Shown: in pieces, positions 1 through 10,758 of the stretch | Position numbering within the stretch: the first letter of the stretch is position 1 | Layout: each line of letters starts with the position of its first letter | Source: Ephydatia muelleri | Taxonomy: Eukaryota > Porifera > Demospongiae > Spongillida > Spongillidae | Length of the DNA: 64,000 nt | Assembly: GCA_013339895.1 (NCBI GenBank) | Contig: JABACO010000004.1 | Location: 10,506,409-10,570,408 of the forward strand | Reading direction: 5' to 3' | The notes under the pieces: model-generated | What the model was told of the DNA's origin: nothing | The model's input: the letters and a program-made list of their open reading frames with translations, nothing else | Databases searched by the model: none | Program-made: the position numbers and the translations under genes

Positions 1-19
1 GTGTGCGTGTGTGTATGTG

Positions 20-105
20 TGTCCTACTCTTGACTTATCAGATGAGGCAACTGTGCAGTCTCTGGAATGGTGATATTGTTCCTGGTTTCACTATATTTTC
101 AATGC
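20..105 (-). pseudogene. Fragment of first Ig-domain exon
   Basis: About 85 bases match, with few changes, the middle of the first Ig-like exon of receptor copy A (25310-25390, same orientation). Both ends stop inside the exon: a GT-rich run replaces one side and unrelated sequence the other. It lies on the opposite strand to the transmembrane exon that follows at 272, so it cannot belong to that gene and marks a rearrangement breakpoint at the array edge. Confidence 0.75.
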
Positions 106-271
106 TATTAGGGCCAAACTTTTAAGCTCTGATACAGTGTGTTGAATTTATTTAGCTCCCTGCAGTTGGTGTGGAAACACAATGCATAACCCCTCAAGAA
201 ATGATAGTTAAAGCAATATTATATTTCAATGCATATATTGTGTTAGAGCCAATGACAAATATTATTTGCAG

Positions 272-1152
272 GTGTCATTCCAAGCAGCTCCTTTGCTCCT
301 CTTCCATCAGTCATTCCCACATTCAACAGCTCCACAGCAGCCAGCAACACAACCATACTAATTGTAGCAGTAACCATCTTGGGGGGAGTCGTCCTTATCT
401 TGATCCTCTTGATGCTAGTGGCGGTAGTCGGTGTGACTAAATGCGGGTGGAAGGAAAAACAATACTACAATGTGTAAGACTTCAGTGTAGCTTAACTTCC
501 CTTAAGGATAATTATGTGCTCGCATGGATAATGTTAAAAGCTCATGGATGCCAACATTATACATCAATCCTAATGAGTTTGGTGTTTGGTATATAATTTT
601 TATTTTAAAAAGGTTTGTATGAGGATCGATGTACATAATGTCCAATAGGAAAATGCATTTCTACATGTAGGTTGGCAAAAGAGCTCGTTGTAGCATCAGA
701 AATAGTGTATTATGTTGCCGTAGGATCATCCAATAGTTCATGCAAACTCAGACTGTAATGAAATGGTATATTCTGACACAGAATGAGAGAGCACTTGTAG
801 AGGTCACAATGACCTGCAGGATAAAAAAAAAGTAATTAAATTAAACAAAAGAGCACACCTGTAATTGTGACATTTTTATTTGTGTATATGCTAAATTAAA
901 TCATGGGCACTGATGTGGTGCATGCATCATTAGGATTATTAAAAGTCATCTGCACTACTTGATTAAACCAGGTTAAAGAAGCACCATCACTGGAAGACAC
1001 CAACACAATGCCCACAACGCAGTGAGGCTGTTGTTACTAATGAAAATTTGGCTTATGGAGAAGTTGGCCCATCAATTATTTCTCCGGATTATGAAGAGGC
1101 TTTTTATATGACAGAAAACACTGCCTATAGTAGAGTACAAGTACAATGCTAA
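272..1152 (+). CDS. 3' end of Ig-type receptor: transmembrane exon plus ITIM/ITSM-like tail
   Basis: Two exons are visible. Exon one (272-473) follows a TTTGCAG acceptor, enters in phase 1, and encodes a Ser/Thr-rich stalk, a roughly 29-residue hydrophobic helix (starting TTILIVAVTILGG) and a basic stop-transfer segment (KCGWKEK). It ends at a GTAAG donor in phase 2. Exon two (972-1152) follows a CCAG acceptor, completes the phase-2 codon and runs 60 codons to TAA. Its tail holds LAYGEV, which fits the ITIM pattern (L/I/V/S)xYxx(L/I/V), then PDYEEAF, then TAYSRV, which fits the ITSM pattern TxYxx(V/I). In known receptors such motifs recruit SH2 phosphatases or SAP-type adaptors; here that is inference. 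A minus-strand copy of the tail exon lies at 40396-40576, which supports the exon limits. The ectodomain is outside the window. Confidence 0.72.
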
Positions 1153-2590
1153 ATACTGCGCTAGAAAGACATCAGTTAGATTTTAATGTATCTTGTTAAT
1201 CAAAAGTTAATAATTTGCTATTGAGAAATTTTGTTCTGTCTAGTAAATGAGATTGCTGTTCAGTACTGAACATGTTTCTGACTTATTTTTTTACATCAGT
1301 ATTAGATTTACTGTGCCTTGATGGGGTTTCATATATTTTAAGAGTGGAACGTTTTTCACTGCACCCGGACCTGATTCTTAACATCACATACAAGCACACT
1401 TAAGCATAGTGTTTGCTATACTTTGGTTCATCCACACACGATCAAGATGGGTTTGTTGCTGCCAAATACGTGAAATCATGTACTCTAATACTGTTGGTCT
1501 TTCTTGTCCTCCCTAGCTTCCTTGGCATACCATTCACGCACAACTGGCCTGTGCAAACCAAATATTTTTCAGTTGCTTTTGAATTGCTTTGTAAACGTTA
1601 AATGTATACGCAGTTTGGTTAATTTTTATTATTTTTTTACTGCACACAAATAGGCATGCGTATATTGTTGATGTCATATGCTGCTTGCACTTGAAATCTG
1701 CTAAGATGGAAGATATAAAAGTTGCCAGACATAGGGTGTACATTGTCATGTAATAGATTCAGAGGTGCATTACTTTTCTTCGAGACGGTAAAGCCGTCAT
1801 TTGAATACTTGATTTGTTGTCAAGATCTTCTGCAATAGAAGTTTGCTTGAAATGGATCCATCCTTCCTAGTGAATAATTTTATACGTCGCATGCTGGGTA
1901 GGATAATGATGCATACATGTGAGAAGTGTTTGCTACCACTACGCCTGTCATTTGGATATGAAATAGTATCAGCGTATAGTCAACCTCCGGATAAATAACG
2001 ACAAATCCAAAAACATGTTTTCCCCTCACAATTTCTTATCACTTATCACGCTGTTCAGCTGCATGTGCAGAGACTTGTTTAATATACCAAGAATCCCTTC
2101 TCCAGAGAGTCTCCATTGCTTTCCAGTATTGCATTCAGTGCAAAGTTCCATTGATGGGACGAGTCATCTAATAATGTGCTTCGAAATTGAATAACTGACG
2201 GTCTCAGGATGCATATGCTTGCGCTATGGGAAGCACTGTCAAACGTATATACAGTACATGTGCACACACTGCAAATGAAACATTCTACCATTCCATATGT
2301 AGGTTTATGGAGAAGATCAGGAATCTTTTACGCATTGTCACTTGAAAGGCAATGTCCTGTTATATAATTTCCGACCAGTCAAGTTATATTCATTGGGTTA
2401 TCTTTTTTATTTCAGTCCGCACCTTGCAATAGTTTTAGGCAGTAAATTGCACTTCTCATATAATGTGAACTTATATAAATGCACCTCGCGATTTCATTGG
2501 ACAACTGTATCCATTGTCTATGCGTGGACCTTAGTGGTGGTTGTGTCATCAACTTACTAATTAGAGCCCATATCACATCTTGGAATATCG
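1153..2590. repeat. Receptor 3' flank and array flank, inverted copy
   Basis: No gene is seen. Bases from about 1340 to 1890 match in reverse 47840-48370 and in part 40140-39500. Bases from about 2050 to 2580 match in reverse the flanks at 27140-27780, 38100-38960, 46300-46930 and 56470-56830. In the minus-strand copies these blocks lie downstream of a receptor tail exon and upstream of a leader exon, so this end of the window is an inverted unit of the same array. Short open frames here are not conserved as protein between copies. Confidence 0.65.
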
Positions 2591-3630
2591 TATCAACGAT
2601 AGATTGTTTGGCATAATTTCCCGCCTGTCATCGATGTGTGTAACCACCTGTTTTCTCATCAGGTAGGTGGGATGATCCCATAGCCCCAAGTCTTTTAAAA
2701 GCTGCCAAAACTGCTGGTAAAGGCGGAACCTTTTCTGGGCGTTTCTGGTCATTGGCAAGGGATGGGGAAGCTCTTCCTATGAGGAATATTTGTGGACGGC
2801 GCACTATGCAGGGTCCAAACAAGCAGTGGAGACAAGGAGGCTCGTCCTGAGTTCCATCCAGCATTGGTGGGTCTCCTGCTGGGTAGCGTGATGATTAATG
2901 GATGAAGCCAAAGAGATGTGTGATCTAATTACTATGACCTCAAAGCAAGCACCTTTGTCTCTCCCTGCTGATCTGATGTGGCGTGCAGTGGTTGTGGTAG
3001 TGACTGGCATGGACTCTTGACACAGGAAGGAAATTTCAATCCCTCACTCTCTGTGGTGGTTGATGGTTTGCTTGAGTCAGCCACAAATTGCTGCGGTAGG
3101 TGCCCAGCACTGCATTGTACCAGGACCTATGCCAGTGTAGGGTGTATGTGATTGGGAATTGGGTGCTTTGTGGTGGCAATCTTTATATATAATAATTCCT
3201 TTCAGAACTTCTAGATCTGCAAGGCTTTTTATTTTTGAAATGCGTAAATTGTACCTTACCTTTTATCCTTGACTGCACAGTTTGATTTTGTGGAACATCA
3301 TCATTTTCATCAACACTTGCTGTCACTCACATCAAGCAAAACTTTCCCTATTTCTTCAATGGAGCACGTGTAGATTGGCGGGAGATAATCGGGCAGTGCA
3401 GTATAGCTCGGCTTCAAAAGGATTTACACATATTGTTATCCAGACGTTATTCTTCTATTGTTATTGTGATACTCATGCAGTACATGATTACAGGGTCATA
3501 AAAATCGTGCGCGTGAACTTACCCAAACAAGCAACGTACAATAATCACTTCTTCATCTGGGGATGAGATAGCACTGTGTAGACGGTCAACAGACAAACAA
3601 GAGGCAAAAAGGATCGATCGACATCTACAC
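2591..3630. other. No recognised gene
   Basis: Nothing here could be assigned. Open frames are under 100 codons, overlap on both strands and show no domain. From about 3590 the sequence becomes richer in CG and leads into the block at 3631. Confidence 0.5.
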
Positions 3631-3800
3631 GGCCAGGATTTGGAATGCGATACGGATCCGGTTTCGCGAGCGTTACGTCGGCGATAAAATACGCCGGCGG
3701 TGGGTACCGCCAAAAGTTATTTGGCGTACAAAACGTGGTGTATCGCCGGCGTGTACGCCTTCAATGCGCCAGCAATACGCCTCATGCAGTACCCGATACG
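3631..3800. repeat. CG-rich block, possible transposon end
   Basis: Starts with CGGCCAGGATTT and is rich in GCCGGCG and TACGCC words, unlike the AT-rich surroundings. The reverse complement at 10675-10690 reads CGGCCAGGAATTT followed by another GCCGGCGTA segment, so the two could be inverted ends of one element of about 7 kb enclosing the minus-strand transposon gene. No convincing target duplication was found, so the boundary is tentative. Confidence 0.35.
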
Positions 3801-3973
3801 CTCCCAATAAGTCGGCGTCGTAGTTTTGAATGGTTTTTATTGCTCATCTAATTATTTACAAAGCTTTAGACATACAATACAAAATTGTTATTGTTTCAGT
3901 TGTGTTCGAACACAGTTGTGTTCACACTAATCAGTTCCCTTTCCACTTGTGTAGGTTGGTCCTTTTCCAGCCA

Positions 3974-6900
3974 TCAGCAGCGTGAATCACACTGATGAAC
4001 AACAGAAACTGCATGGTTCAGACATGCTGCAGGAACAAGACGAATTTTGTTTGTCCTCAAAAGCAGAGGAAAATTGAAGCTGTTGAAAACAGGTTTCTGT
4101 TGGGCATCCACAATGGGCTCCATGTGGCGTATTACACAGAAGGTTCCAATTTCTGCTTGAAATGAGCCACAAAAAGTTCCTGTTTCTAGCTGGAAGTGAG
4201 AAATATATATAAACAATTGTAAACAAGTATTACAACTTACTGAATATCGCTTTTCTACAGTGTAAACCACAAGGTCACACAGATTGATAACTTTGCCATC
4301 TGCCCCAACGATAGCCTGTGCAAAATGGCCAATAGTTGAAAGGGTTATACCAGGTGGCAATAGCAGAGTGAGGTCATATAATGAGGTAGTATTACCTAGA
4401 CCCGGAGCATTCAATACAATAGACCCCAACTCTGATGAACGCACATGCTGTAGAATGATAATAGTATCAATGCAGGAGCAGAACTTACATATATATATAC
4501 TGACCTTTCGTAATGTACCAGGTTGATGAATTGGCTTGTCGTGCTGCACATATATATGTTCCTCCAAGATAGCGTTGCACTCCCATCGAGCGATATAGTG
4601 CTATGAGATCATCTCCACACCTAAGAAGTAAAAAATACATGGATATGTAAATAGTTTACAGAAAAGGTTTGCAAACCTTTCAGAAGGGGAATGGCTACTT
4701 CCTGCAAATGCAAACCTGATGCTCTCCTGAATCGCAAAGCTATTCGCAATATCTTTGCTAAGGGCTTGCCTGTTACTATATTCCTGCATCTTATTAGCGA
4801 ATTGTAGCTCTCACATCTTAGGATAAAAATTAAAATAAATGCAGAATTTTTACATGGAAATCCACAAACCTTTCAGTGTTATAACTAGATGTCGGACCAA
4901 GCATTCGCATATGTTCAGGAAGATGAAGAAGCAAGTGGATTTTGGACTTCCTCCGTAAAGTAGGAAAATGCCATGTACTAGTAGCAACAAAATTCTGAGC
5001 AATGTTTTCATAATAACCCATACTCTCTGGATTGACTCTGTCACAGTAAGCGATTTTAAACACCTGCATGAAGTGTTATATAAAGAATTAGGAAATATAG
5101 TATAAATGCTCAGGTGCTTACCTTTGATAAAGCTAGCCACACTTCAATCTCAGCAGGAGCCAGGAATGGTGAAAGGACGAAGAGAGCCATCTGTGCCAGT
5201 GCCTTAAAATCTCTACCATGCAACGAAAGACTTGTAATACTTTGCAATGTTTCTTGAGATTCTACTGGTGAAGCCAGATGATGGAAATGCAGACAAAAGA
5301 ACAGACAGCTGAGTGCGTTGTTTTTTTGACAACTTAGCCATCGACGCCCGCAGAAGATACTTGTATGGTCCTAGAAGAAGTGTGTGTAAAACTTCAAGTG
5401 GAGTACTCCTAGCAGAAATAAGAAGGATATAAATATATAAAAATATACTGAATGATATCCATACCTATGAAGATTCATTGGTAGGTGAAGAAGAGCATTC
5501 TCTGCATCAGTAATACCATGCTGTTTCCACAGATCTTGCTTCTGTATCTTTGTCTGAGCAGATTTTATACACTGGATTTGAGATAGAGTTGTACATATTC
5601 TACAAACAATATGAAGGTAGAGGTCCTTACATCAGCCTTGGAAAGCAATGTAAAACATGTGAAAAAAAAAAGCATGTACATGCACATATTTTCTTACATT
5701 GCATATTCTGCCGAACATATTAGAGGTAGCCCCCATGTCACTGCACAACTGTGAAGCCCGAGGATTGCCACACAGAAAGCACAAAATAGGTGCTCACATC
5801 ACACTGCAGTAAAGCATCAAAAAGAACAATGCCATCCTCAGTGCTAGAAACTGTTTAACTAAAGGCTTAGCCATTTCCATCACTGGTACTTTATTAGAAC
5901 TACATACATGCAGGTTTGCATTTTCCTTCCTAGGCAGCCCAGCAAGCTGGAAACACCAGGAATCAATTTTTTTTCCATATTTTGGATTTGTTCCCACTTG
6001 TGTCATCAGTAAAAACCACAAGCGGCACCATAATGACTGGAATTCCACCATACTCAATAGACTTTAACTACACGGAATAACAAAAGCCAATGTTGTGTAT
6101 TTCTATGAAATTAATATTATTAATAGACTAAACTATGATATGAATTAACTTATTTCCTCCATAAGAGAATCTTGCAATGAACCATCCTTAAACTTATAGA
6201 TGTGTACGTGAAGCCCACTCTGAAAGTGGAGGTAGTATGGTTTCAATATCTTGAACAGAAACTTCACGCATGGGGCCTAATCCTGATGGTTTTCCAACTG
6301 CGCATTTGCAAACACACCCTCACAGCCATCCTGTAAACAAACACAATATTGTCCTATATATATGCTTGAAAGCGTATAACTTACATGACACAGAAATTGC
6401 TGTATATGTGACAAACACCACCATTCATTACAATGACAAAGTCATTCGAAAACACAATCCCCATAGGTGACTGTGCCATTGGAGCAAAAAATAGTTTCTC
6501 TGTTTTCCATTGCTATCCATGATATATTTCCCTAGGTATTGTATTCATTATGTACTAATAACATGTTTTGTACACCATACCTATACTCAGATGAAATGAT
6601 AGGATATCGTACAAGGTTGTTTGCTATATTAGGATTGGCTAAAGACATCTTGAGAGTATTGTCAATTGCATTGACATAAAAAGGAATGTTCTTGCTGGTT
6701 GAATGCTATGTAATATAGAAATGTGTTAAATTAGTTTGGTATTAGTAGACTCCAAATGCTTACTGTAGTTGGACTGACAAACCCTGGAACTCGAAACTTC
6801 ATACACGATGACACAGATGGCACAGAAGGATGCAAACATCTTAGAGTATAGAACACAAACTCTAAGTTTATTTGTCCCTGTAACATGTACATGTATATGT

Positions 6901-7447
6901 GAATAATACAGGATATGATGCCATCTAAGTAGTATTGAACTAACCATTGGCCATGGACTATGTGCTAATAGGTATGCCATTGCCGCCACATTGGTTTGTA
7001 ATTTCCTTTGCTGTCAATAGTGGACATCAGCCTCACGATTTCTTCATAAAGACATACTAAGAACGATTTATATGTAGGTCAAGTATGGGTATAACAAATG
7101 CAACGTATTGTTTACCTTCATCAGGATCCATTTCGTCATTTTCATCACTGCTTGCCTCATTCAGTTGTTCAAACCCAGCATCGATACAAAGTGTGCTAGG
7201 ACCAGCAATGGTACTTTCGTGACCGCAGGACGCTACTAGTGCACTGACAGCTCCGGGCACGTGATCAGCTTCATCAAAAGGCGGGTCGGGGATGTTGTAC
7301 AGTACAGAGAGTAGTCACAGGCACTTGAAGATAGTTCCTCACAGTCAATGTTAAAGAGGTGCTCTCTGGTCTTTAAATGCTTATCGTACTTCGATTTAAA
7401 GGTGAACGAATCCTTTCTTGCACACAGTGCAGGTAACATCGATTTCG
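3974..7447 (-). pseudogene. Degraded multi-exon C2H2 transposon-associated gene
   Basis: Minus-strand exons separated by short GT-AG introns run from about 7447 to 3974. In order they encode a C2H2-like start (FKSKYDKHLKTREH near 7390), an acidic stretch near 7100-7150 (SSDENDEMDPDEG), a segment with TPLEVLHTLLLGPYKYL (about 5340-5406), GRDFKALAQMALFV (about 5180), SKIHLLLHLPEHMRMLGP with NTERF (4870-4960), and a last exon ending in ...AVSVVHQC. From memory, the TPxEVLHTxLLG and K.HLL.HLPE.xRxxGP motifs occur in a large family of transposon-associated genes of fungi and invertebrates. Frameshifts are visible in the zinc-finger region and near 5225. The first codons lie at 10068-10077, cut off by the insertion at 7449-10067. 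Not functional as it stands. Confidence 0.6.
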
Positions 7448-7448
7448 T

Positions 7449-7740
7449 TGTCGCAGGCGATAATGACTCCCGTATAAATTGACTCCCCAGTCATAGATAC
7501 CTAGGCATATATGACTCCCGGTCAATAATGCCTTGGCATAATTGACTCCCCAGATTGGCACCTAGGCATATATGAATCCCCAGTCATATGTGCCTAGGCA
7601 TAATTGACTCCCCCCTGATGAAAATGACTCCTGGGATTTATTGTAGCCTAGGCTTAATTGACTCCTCAGTCATTCGTGCCTAGGCATATATGACTCCCGG
7701 TCAATTACGCCTAATATAGGCATAATTGACTCTCCAGTCG
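7449..7740. repeat. GACTCCCC / CCTAGG minisatellite at transposon end
   Basis: About eight degenerate units of roughly 34 bases alternate GACTCCCC(A/G)GTCAT with a CCTAGGCATA core. Both pieces are partly self-complementary (CCTAGG is a palindrome; GACT...AGTC pairs), so each unit can fold. The same array occurs at 9990-10060 inverted, at 10780-11150 and, inverted, at 11815-11910. Confidence 0.8.
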
Positions 7741-7791
7741 ATACGACGCCTGCATGCTCGTGCATACTTGTGTGGAATCTTTACTTGTACT

Positions 7792-7794
<3 letters not shown>

Positions 7795-7831
<37 letters not shown>

Positions 7832-7920
7832 CACACACACACACGTATACACACATACATATACATACACATATACATACACACACATGCATACACATAC
7901 TCACACATACACACACACTG
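7795..7920. repeat. (CA)n microsatellite
   Basis: Near-pure CA dinucleotide run, grading into CATA-rich repeats. The His-Thr and Cys-Val open frames on either strand are products of the repeat and are not genes. Confidence 0.95.
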
Positions 7921-8399
7921 ATACTGATACACTGATCATAGCTTCTGTTATTTATAGTAACTTGAACATAACCATGTGTCAGGAATACATTTTTGCTCAA
8001 TGCCGTTCACACATCTGAAATGATACCATTGGCGACATTGGTTGCATTGAATAACATTTGAGTCCGATGATTCTGGTAGCTTGCATATGCAGATAAGGTG
8101 GATATAGAAGATTCTTATTTTATTCCTTTTTATTCCTCTTTGTTCCAGGGCAGGGGGGAATGGTTTTAAATTATATAAAAGATATGTTACAGTGTAGTAT
8201 GCAGTACATACCTTCAGATTGCAATGTTTTTTGTCATAGAAAAATGTGTCCTTTTCCTATGCCTTCTTAATATTCATTTCCACTTTTTGAGTTATTGCAC
8301 CCTTGATCTTATGCATCTCATTTGCATAAAGAACTATCTGATTGACATTCTGGTGACTTTCCATGATGGTAATTCCGCTGTGTATGCTGCCCTTGTCAC

Positions 8400-8770
8400 C
8401 AGAGCTGCTATTGTAACTAGAATTTCCATCACCGTCATCATACTCATTACATCCATCACCTCTTTTGGTATCACCATCACTATTATCCTCACCATCACTA
8501 CTATCCTCACCATGACTCTTTCTATCACCATCGACACAATCATGGTCATCATACTCATAGCCATTATCAGTTTTATCATGAATTGCAGCCCCATTATGTT
8601 GTTAGTAACCTCAGCATTACAGCTGTTACCATCTGCAGCATCACACCCATCATCTCTTGTGGTGTCACCATCACTATTATCACTCTTTCTATCACAATCA
8701 CCATAAACGCAATTACTTCCATAATCATTTGGAGGTTTATTGGTATTATCTTCACTCACAGCACTATTGC
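8400..8770. repeat. ATCACC/ATCATC-rich low-complexity tract
   Basis: Irregular repeats of ATCACC, ATTATC and CATCAC over about 350 bases. Both strands stay open for 140-160 codons with simple Ile/Thr or Val/Met-rich translations and no domain, so I do not call a gene. Confidence 0.7.
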
Positions 8771-8876
8771 CAATGTCTTCTGCTTTTAACGCAACTCCAT
8801 ATCAATAGGTAACTTTGGTTTTCTACAATGTATGTATAGGATTAGGGTGATGTAAAAGACTATATACAACTGATAC

Positions 8877-9950
8877 TTACCGACAGTACATGACTTCAAA
8901 GGGTGTAACTTTTGTGGCTTTTTGTACACTGGTTCGATACACAAATAGGATAGCTGACAGATGCTCATCCCAGTCATTTTGATTTCTATTGACAATTTTA
9001 ATAAGTGATGCTTGCAGCATCTGATTGAATCGTTCAGTTAAACCATTTGTTTGTGGGTGATATGCAGAAGAAACTTTGTGTTTGGTTCTTGTACATTGAA
9101 AGAGTTCTTGTTGGACTGCATTAACAAATTCTCTCCCCTGATCTGAGATTATGACCTCACAACATCCTAGCATATATATGCCCAAGAAAATGATGAATTC
9201 TTAAATGTCATGCTATATGAAATATGTTACCTGCAGAAACACTCATACAAGAACAGTGCTACTCCATGAGCAGACTTATCTTTAAGTGGTCCAGCTTCCG
9301 GCCACTTGCTAAAGTAATCAATCAAAGTCACCACATACTTATTTCCATTGACAGTTGTGGGCAGTGGACCCATGAGGTCAATACCAACCTATTGCACAAA
9401 ATTAACCAACATGCTACATGTACGCGTAATTTAGTAGTTCCATTATGAATAAAGACCAACCTGATGCCACACATTTGGAACAAGAACTATTGGATGGAGT
9501 ATGCTGTTAGATTTGGGAAATTTTGCATTCATTTTTTTACACTGCTCGCAGTGATCAACAAATTTTCTGATCTCTTCGTTAATATTTCGCCAATAAAAAC
9601 GACTTGAAACCTTCTCAATTGTTTTATCTCTGCCCAGATGGCACCCTACAGCCCAATCCATGGGACACTGACAAGTTATAAAGTTTATACGTACATACCT
9701 TCTATTCCAGAATGGCATGACTCAAGTATCTGCCTTTTTTCATTGTCTGATCGCACGCAAATCTTCCACTGTGATGCCTCGTCAATACCATCTTTCTTGA
9801 AGTATAACTATTCAGTTTCAAACTTGAAATTGTTTTTACACTTGCGTCTAAAATTCGCCTTCTCGCCCTTTGTCATACCCTTGGGATACTGGCTGCTACG
9901 TAAATACGTCTCCACAGCAGTGAACTCATGATCCGCTATCGTAGCTCTCT
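8877..9950 (-). pseudogene. Gypsy-type integrase of Ginger-like element 1
   Basis: Minus-strand exons. From about 9950: an N-terminal segment with SQYPKGMTKGEKANFRRKC and an in-frame TAG before LYFKK. Then (9480-9650) an H2C2-like zinc region, GCHLGRDKTIEKVSSRFYW followed by CEQC. Then (about 9235-9390) GIDLMGPLPTT with the first catalytic Asp. Then (8880-9185) ISDQGREF with the second Asp and QTNGLTERFNQ with the Glu. All three DDE residues are present. Exon edges at about 9390 and 9234 show TGCAATAG-type acceptor and CAG/GTAAC donor signals. The integrase would join transposon ends to target DNA. The early stop and apparent lack of a C-terminal end suggest it is dead. Confidence 0.65.
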
Positions 9951-10067
9951 TAAAGCGCACCAAACAAAACGTGGTTCAAAAAATTCCAGCTGGGGAGTCA
10001 TATATGACCTTAGGTGTTAATGACTGGGGGAGTCATTTATGCCTGAGAGTCAATTATGCCTCTGACA

Positions 10068-10077
10068 CCGTCGCCAT
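10068..10077 (-). pseudogene. Displaced start codons of the C2H2 transposon gene
   Basis: On the minus strand ATGGCGACG stops at the edge of the Ginger-like element (7449-10067). On the other side the coding sequence resumes with ACGAAATCG and leads straight into the FKSKYDKH finger exon. The repeated ACG is consistent with a short target-site duplication. This places the insertion a few codons after the start. Confidence 0.5.
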
Positions 10078-10243
10078 TTCAATTCTTTGACGTCGAAGGT
10101 CACGTGAGTGAGAAATGCCAAGAGCACCACAACCAAGGAGCCAAAGTGAGACTGCTGCTGTCACAGCCCTGCAATTTGGTGCATCACCATTACTAGTGAC
10201 AAGGAGAACTGAAGGCGGCGAAGAAACTGCCTTCCGAATAAAT

Positions 10244-10483
10244 GGGACAGTTTCCGCGAAAATTGCCCCACGGTTAAAATGTTATAAAACTGCATTGCGT
10301 TTGAATCGCTATAACTTCCCAACGGATAACGCTATCGACTTTCTATTTTCAATACTTCATAGTGAAATGGTGTACTATGAAGTGTTGAAAATTAGAAGTC
10401 GATAGCGTTATCCGTTGGGAAGTATAGCGATTCAAACACGATGCGTTTTTATAACATTTTAACCGTGGGGCGGAAACTGTCCC
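10244..10483. repeat. Hairpin MITE, GGGACAGTTTCCGCG family
   Basis: A nearly complete inverted repeat: arms start GGGACAGTTTCCGC, run about 110 bases (including AACGGATAACGCTATCGAC) and mirror around a short centre near 10365. AAAT flanks both sides, a possible target duplication. A second copy is at 49867-50094, and a related longer hairpin with GGGTCAGTTTCCGAG ends is at 49036-49846. No coding capacity, so a non-autonomous element. Confidence 0.85.
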
Positions 10484-10499
10484 AAATGGCGGCTTATTA

Positions 10500-10758
10500 T
10501 TATATAAAACTCTCTGTACCCTGGATGTAAATACGAGGCGTTACGCCTACGTAAAGATCACACCAGTTACTGTAATGTAAATCATTAACGTAACACTTCT
10601 GCTACAATGCCACTTACGCCATTATAAATGACGTCGTAAAGCTGACGTAGATAATACGCCGGCTTTACGGTAACGTAAATTCCTGGCCGTTTAGTACAGT
10701 AACAAGGACAATTAGTTACACTCGGTAGTCCACATCATATCGTACTACACTATACCAG
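10500..10758. other. TACGCC-rich segment, no gene
   Basis: Rich in TACGCC, ACGTAA and GACGTC words, ending at CCTGGCCG (10688). It resembles the block at 3631-3800 in reverse and may be the other end of the outer transposon. No open frame of note. Confidence 0.35.

Larger units (their letters stand above)
7449..10067. mobile_element. Ginger-like DNA transposon 1
   Basis: Bounded by inverted ends beginning TGTC and ending GACA: left TGTCGCAGGCGATAATGACT, right (reversed) TGTCAGAGGCATAATTGACT. Just inside each end is an array of GACTCCCC units. It encodes a gypsy-type integrase on the minus strand (separate entry). The combination of TGT...ACA ends, inverted repeats and a gypsy-related integrase without reverse transcriptase fits the Ginger superfamily as I know it. 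Flanks TCGT and CCGT suggest a short, imperfect target duplication. The element is 2619 bp and holds an (AC)n tract and an ATCACC-rich region. A sibling lies at 10759-11913. Confidence 0.6.

Noticed and set aside
7701..8018. His-Thr and Cys-Val repeat proteins
   Set aside because: Translations of a CA microsatellite, with mirror frames on both strands. The same applies near 31.6, 32.5, 35.1 and 50.9 kb.
8224..8759. 160- and 141-codon open frames on opposite strands
   Set aside because: Both arise from ATCACC/ATCATC low-complexity sequence inside a transposon.
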